DNA of 64,000 nucleotides from PALSA-1006 sp041660815. GTDB lineage: Bacteria; Pseudomonadota; Gammaproteobacteria; Burkholderiales; Gallionellaceae. Positions 61,906-64,000 of this stretch are shown in pieces; position 1 is the first letter of the stretch; each line of letters begins with the position of its first letter. A program made the translations under genes and the position numbers. The notes under the pieces were generated by a model, which was given only the letters and a program-made list of their open reading frames with translations, was not told where the DNA came from and did no database searches. The stretch covers positions 1 to 64,000 of the forward strand of contig JBAZVN010000011.1 of NCBI GenBank assembly GCA_041660815.1, written 5' to 3'.

Positions 61906-64000
61906 TTATAATTTCAAGAGTTCTTCAAACTGTCCGACCGGAACCGGCTTACTGAATAAATAGCCCTGAAAATGCGTGCAACCGATATCTAATAAAAGCT
62001 GGCGCTGCTGTTCGGTCTCCACACCCTCGGCAATCACCCCCAGATTCAAACTGTGCGCCATGGCGATAATGGTGCGCACAATCGCCAAATCACTACTGTC
62101 TGTCGCCAAATTAAACACAAAAGATTGGTCGATTTTAAGCTGATCCAGCGGTAAACGTTTGAGGTATTGCAATGATGAATAGCCGGTACCGAAGTCATCC
62201 AAGGCAAACTGAACGCCAATTTCCTTAAGCGAGTTCATGGTAATAATCACGCCTTCGATATCGTCCATCAACAAACTTTCAGTTGGCTCTAACTTGAGCA
62301 GCTTGGGGTTAATCTCAAAGCGTTCGATCGTGTCGTGCACTTGTTCTACAAAATTTCTCTGCAAAAATTGCTTGGCGCTAACATTAAGCGACAAAGTAAG
62401 CGTATTGGTTAGGGGCGAACTTTCCCAGGCTTTAAGTTGCGCACAGGCAGTTTCCAAAACCCATTGCCCGATAGCCAATATATGCCCTGTTTCTTCCGAC
62501 AAGGGAATAAATTGCGCGGGAGAAACCAAGCCGCGCTCGGGATGAATCCAGCGAATCAATGCCTCAGCCCCCACGGGACAGAGCATGCTGTCCACCTGAA
62601 TTTGGTAGTAAAGCTGGAACTGCTGATTATCCAGGGCGCGGTGTAATTCACCTTCCAGTACCGCACGATTATTGATGACTTCCTGCATTTTGGGATCAAA
62701 GAAACGCAAGGCATTACGCCCCGCCTGCTTGGCTTGATACATGGCGATATCGGCCTGCTTAAACAACTCATCAATCGCATCATGCTTGTCGTTAAATAAT
62801 GTCGCACCGATACTGGGGGTGCTGTGATACTGATATTTACTCAACTGGTAAGGCTGGCTGAGCGTATTGAGAATTTTATGTCCGACCGCTTCAGTTTGCG
62901 CGGCCGCATCGAGTGGATCATGACTTAATTCTTCCAGCATCACCACAAACTCATCACCGCCCATACGCGCCACACTGTCGCCTTCACGAACACAGGAAGA
63001 CAGGCGCTGCGCCACCTGTTGCAGCAAAATATCACCGATATCGTGCCCCAGCGTATCGTTTAGCGTTTTAAAATTATCCAAATCAATAAACAGCAGTGCG
63101 CCTTCGTGTCCGCTACGCGAACTGGCGGCCAGCGCTTGCTGGAGACGGTCGGCGAGCAGACGGCGGTTGGGCAAGCCCGTCAAAGCGTCATACAAACCCA
63201 AATATTTTATTTCTTCTTCAGCCGCCTTGCTTTTGGTGATATCTCTGAAAGTGGCTACATAATTGGAAACAACGCCATCCTGATTTTTGATGGCGGTTAT
63301 CGTCAGCAATTCGGGATAGATTTCGCCGCTCTTGCGCTTGTTCCAAATCTCGCCTTCCCACGCACCGTCCGAGTTAATAGCCGTCCACATGTGCTGGTAG
63401 AACTGGGCATCATGACGCCCCGAGCTGAGAATATTCGGTGTCTTTCCCAAAATTTCAGCTCCGGTATAACCGGTGATTTGAGAGAAAGCGCGATTCGCCT
63501 GCAATATTTGCATCTTGGCATCTGTAACCAGCATGCCTTCCTGTGACTCAAAAGCAAAAGCGGCAATTCGCAGCTTTTCTTCCACCTTTTTTTGTTCGGT
63601 GACATCGCGATAATAATGGACTCGCCCGATAATGCGCTGCCCGGTACGCACCGGTAATGATCTCAGTTCAAAAACTCGCCCATCGTGTAACTGCAGGGTA
63701 TCGAAGGAATTGTCATCTGCATCCAGATTGTGTAACGCAGAAATTAGGATGCCGGATTGTCCGGGCTTGATCTGCCCCGCCAGATAGTCAAAAATACCCC
63801 CATCGTCTCGGCTGTCCAGCAATATTTTAGGTAACGCCCACATCTGGGAAAAACGAAAATTCATGTTAAGGATAGCATTCTCGCTATCAATCAATAAGAT
63901 ACCATCTCCGGTTGCCTCCAGCGTGGCACTGAGACGCGAACTCATTTCCAGTATTTCATCTTCCAGACGCTTGCGTTGCTCAACCGGATTGGATCGCACT
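61906..64000 (-). CDS. PAS-GGDEF-EAL c-di-GMP protein, 5' end outside window
   Basis: The frame enters from the right window edge and gives 697 residues: two PAS-type domains (one around YRDVTEQKKVEEKLR, one with ITGYTGAEILGKTPNILSSG), GGDEF and EAL. GGDEF is intact with an RxxD inhibitory site (REGD). EAL keeps GAEALIRWIHP, EPTESLLMD, DDFGTGYSSL, KIDQSF and EGVE, so both activities are possible. Codon 1 of the visible frame is a GTG that is probably internal. PAS wording is close to that of the proteins at 3381-6206 and 8855-9990. Confidence 0.93.
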   Translation of the reverse strand, partial: VRSNPVEQRKRLEDEILEMSSRLSATLEATGDGILLIDSENAILNMNFRFSQMWALPKILLDSRDDGGIFDYLAGQIKPGQSGILISALHNLDADDNSFDTLQLHDGRVFELRSLPVRTGQRIIGRVHYYRDVTEQKKVEEKLRIAAFAFESQEGMLVTDAKMQILQANRAFSQITGYTGAEILGKTPNILSSGRHDAQFYQHMWTAINSDGAWEGEIWNKRKSGEIYPELLTITAIKNQDGVVSNYVATFRDITKSKAAEEEIKYLGLYDALTGLPNRRLLADRLQQALAASSRSGHEGALLFIDLDNFKTLNDTLGHDIGDILLQQVAQRLSSCVREGDSVARMGGDEFVVMLEELSHDPLDAAAQTEAVGHKILNTLSQPYQLSKYQYHSTPSIGATLFNDKHDAIDELFKQADIAMYQAKQAGRNALRFFDPKMQEVINNRAVLEGELHRALDNQQFQLYYQIQVDSMLCPVGAEALIRWIHPERGLVSPAQFIPLSEETGHILAIGQWVLETACAQLKAWESSPLTNTLTLSLNVSAKQFLQRNFVEQVHDTIERFEINPKLLKLEPTESLLMDDIEGVIITMNSLKEIGVQFALDDFGTGYSSLQYLKRLPLDQLKIDQSFVFNLATDSSDLAIVRTIIAMAHSLNLGVIAEGVETEQQRQLLLDIGCTHFQGYLFSKPVPVGQFEELLKL

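Overview
The window looks like a chromosomal segment of a betaproteobacterium of moderate GC content. The clues are gene order: fmdB-DUF502-aspS-nudB, lysC followed directly by tRNA-Ser, divergent alr and lplT, and an lpoB lipoprotein cluster. Placement near Nitrosomonadales/Gallionellales-type bacteria is an inference from gene content and c-di-GMP richness; there is no rRNA to settle it.

Region 1 (1-11.7 kb) is mostly signalling and metal handling. It holds the start of a TPR protein, an overlapping NarL-type regulator/histidine kinase pair, a complete Cache-HAMP-PAS-GGDEF-EAL protein, a His-rich cluster (His-rich exported protein, HupE/UreJ-like permease, 39-residue His-rich lipoprotein, DUF6488 protein), a diguanylate cyclase broken at a T10 tract, and a DMT-family permease with a 25-histidine tail.

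Region 2 (11.7-29.7 kb) is a stacked genomic island at the 3' end of a tRNA-Arg(ACG) gene. A 47-bp copy of the tRNA 3' end at 12519-12565 matches the intact gene at 29658-29704. A third, decayed tRNA-end copy at 11725-11750 marks an older 0.8-kb remnant that holds only a NadS/HigB-like toxin-antitoxin pair. The 17-kb island has a left arm (NYN nuclease, decayed gene fragments, ArdA antirestriction protein, winged-helix protein), a GC-rich cluster of hairpins that could be an origin, and a DUF6387 gene. Next comes a replication/integration operon: an unknown protein, a DEDD exonuclease and family-A polymerase encoded as two overlapping genes, a Cys-rich small protein, a winged-helix protein, a DUF4224 protein and a tyrosine integrase. 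On the tRNA side lies a minus-strand four-gene cargo operon: Mrr-like nuclease/SF2 helicase with six helicase-associated repeats, a DUF4238-like protein, a possible HEPN protein and a DEDDh exonuclease. This cargo is the best candidate for an undescribed defence system.

Region 3 (29.7-64 kb) is core chromosome: tRNA-Arg, tRNA-Ser, lysC, recJ, an MgtC/DUF4010 membrane protein, ybhP-clsB, the lpoB lipoprotein cluster, a cyclic beta-1,2-glucan synthase of about 2870 residues that seems to lack a standard start codon, nadA, the fmdB-DUF502-aspS-RNase-barstar-nudB run, rluE, icd, alr, lplT, a CNNM/CorC-like protein, small lipoproteins, a GIY-YIG protein, gloA, a cyclophilin lipoprotein and a second GGDEF-EAL protein cut by the window end. 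A 143-bp MITE-like element sits 6 bp upstream of the alr start codon.
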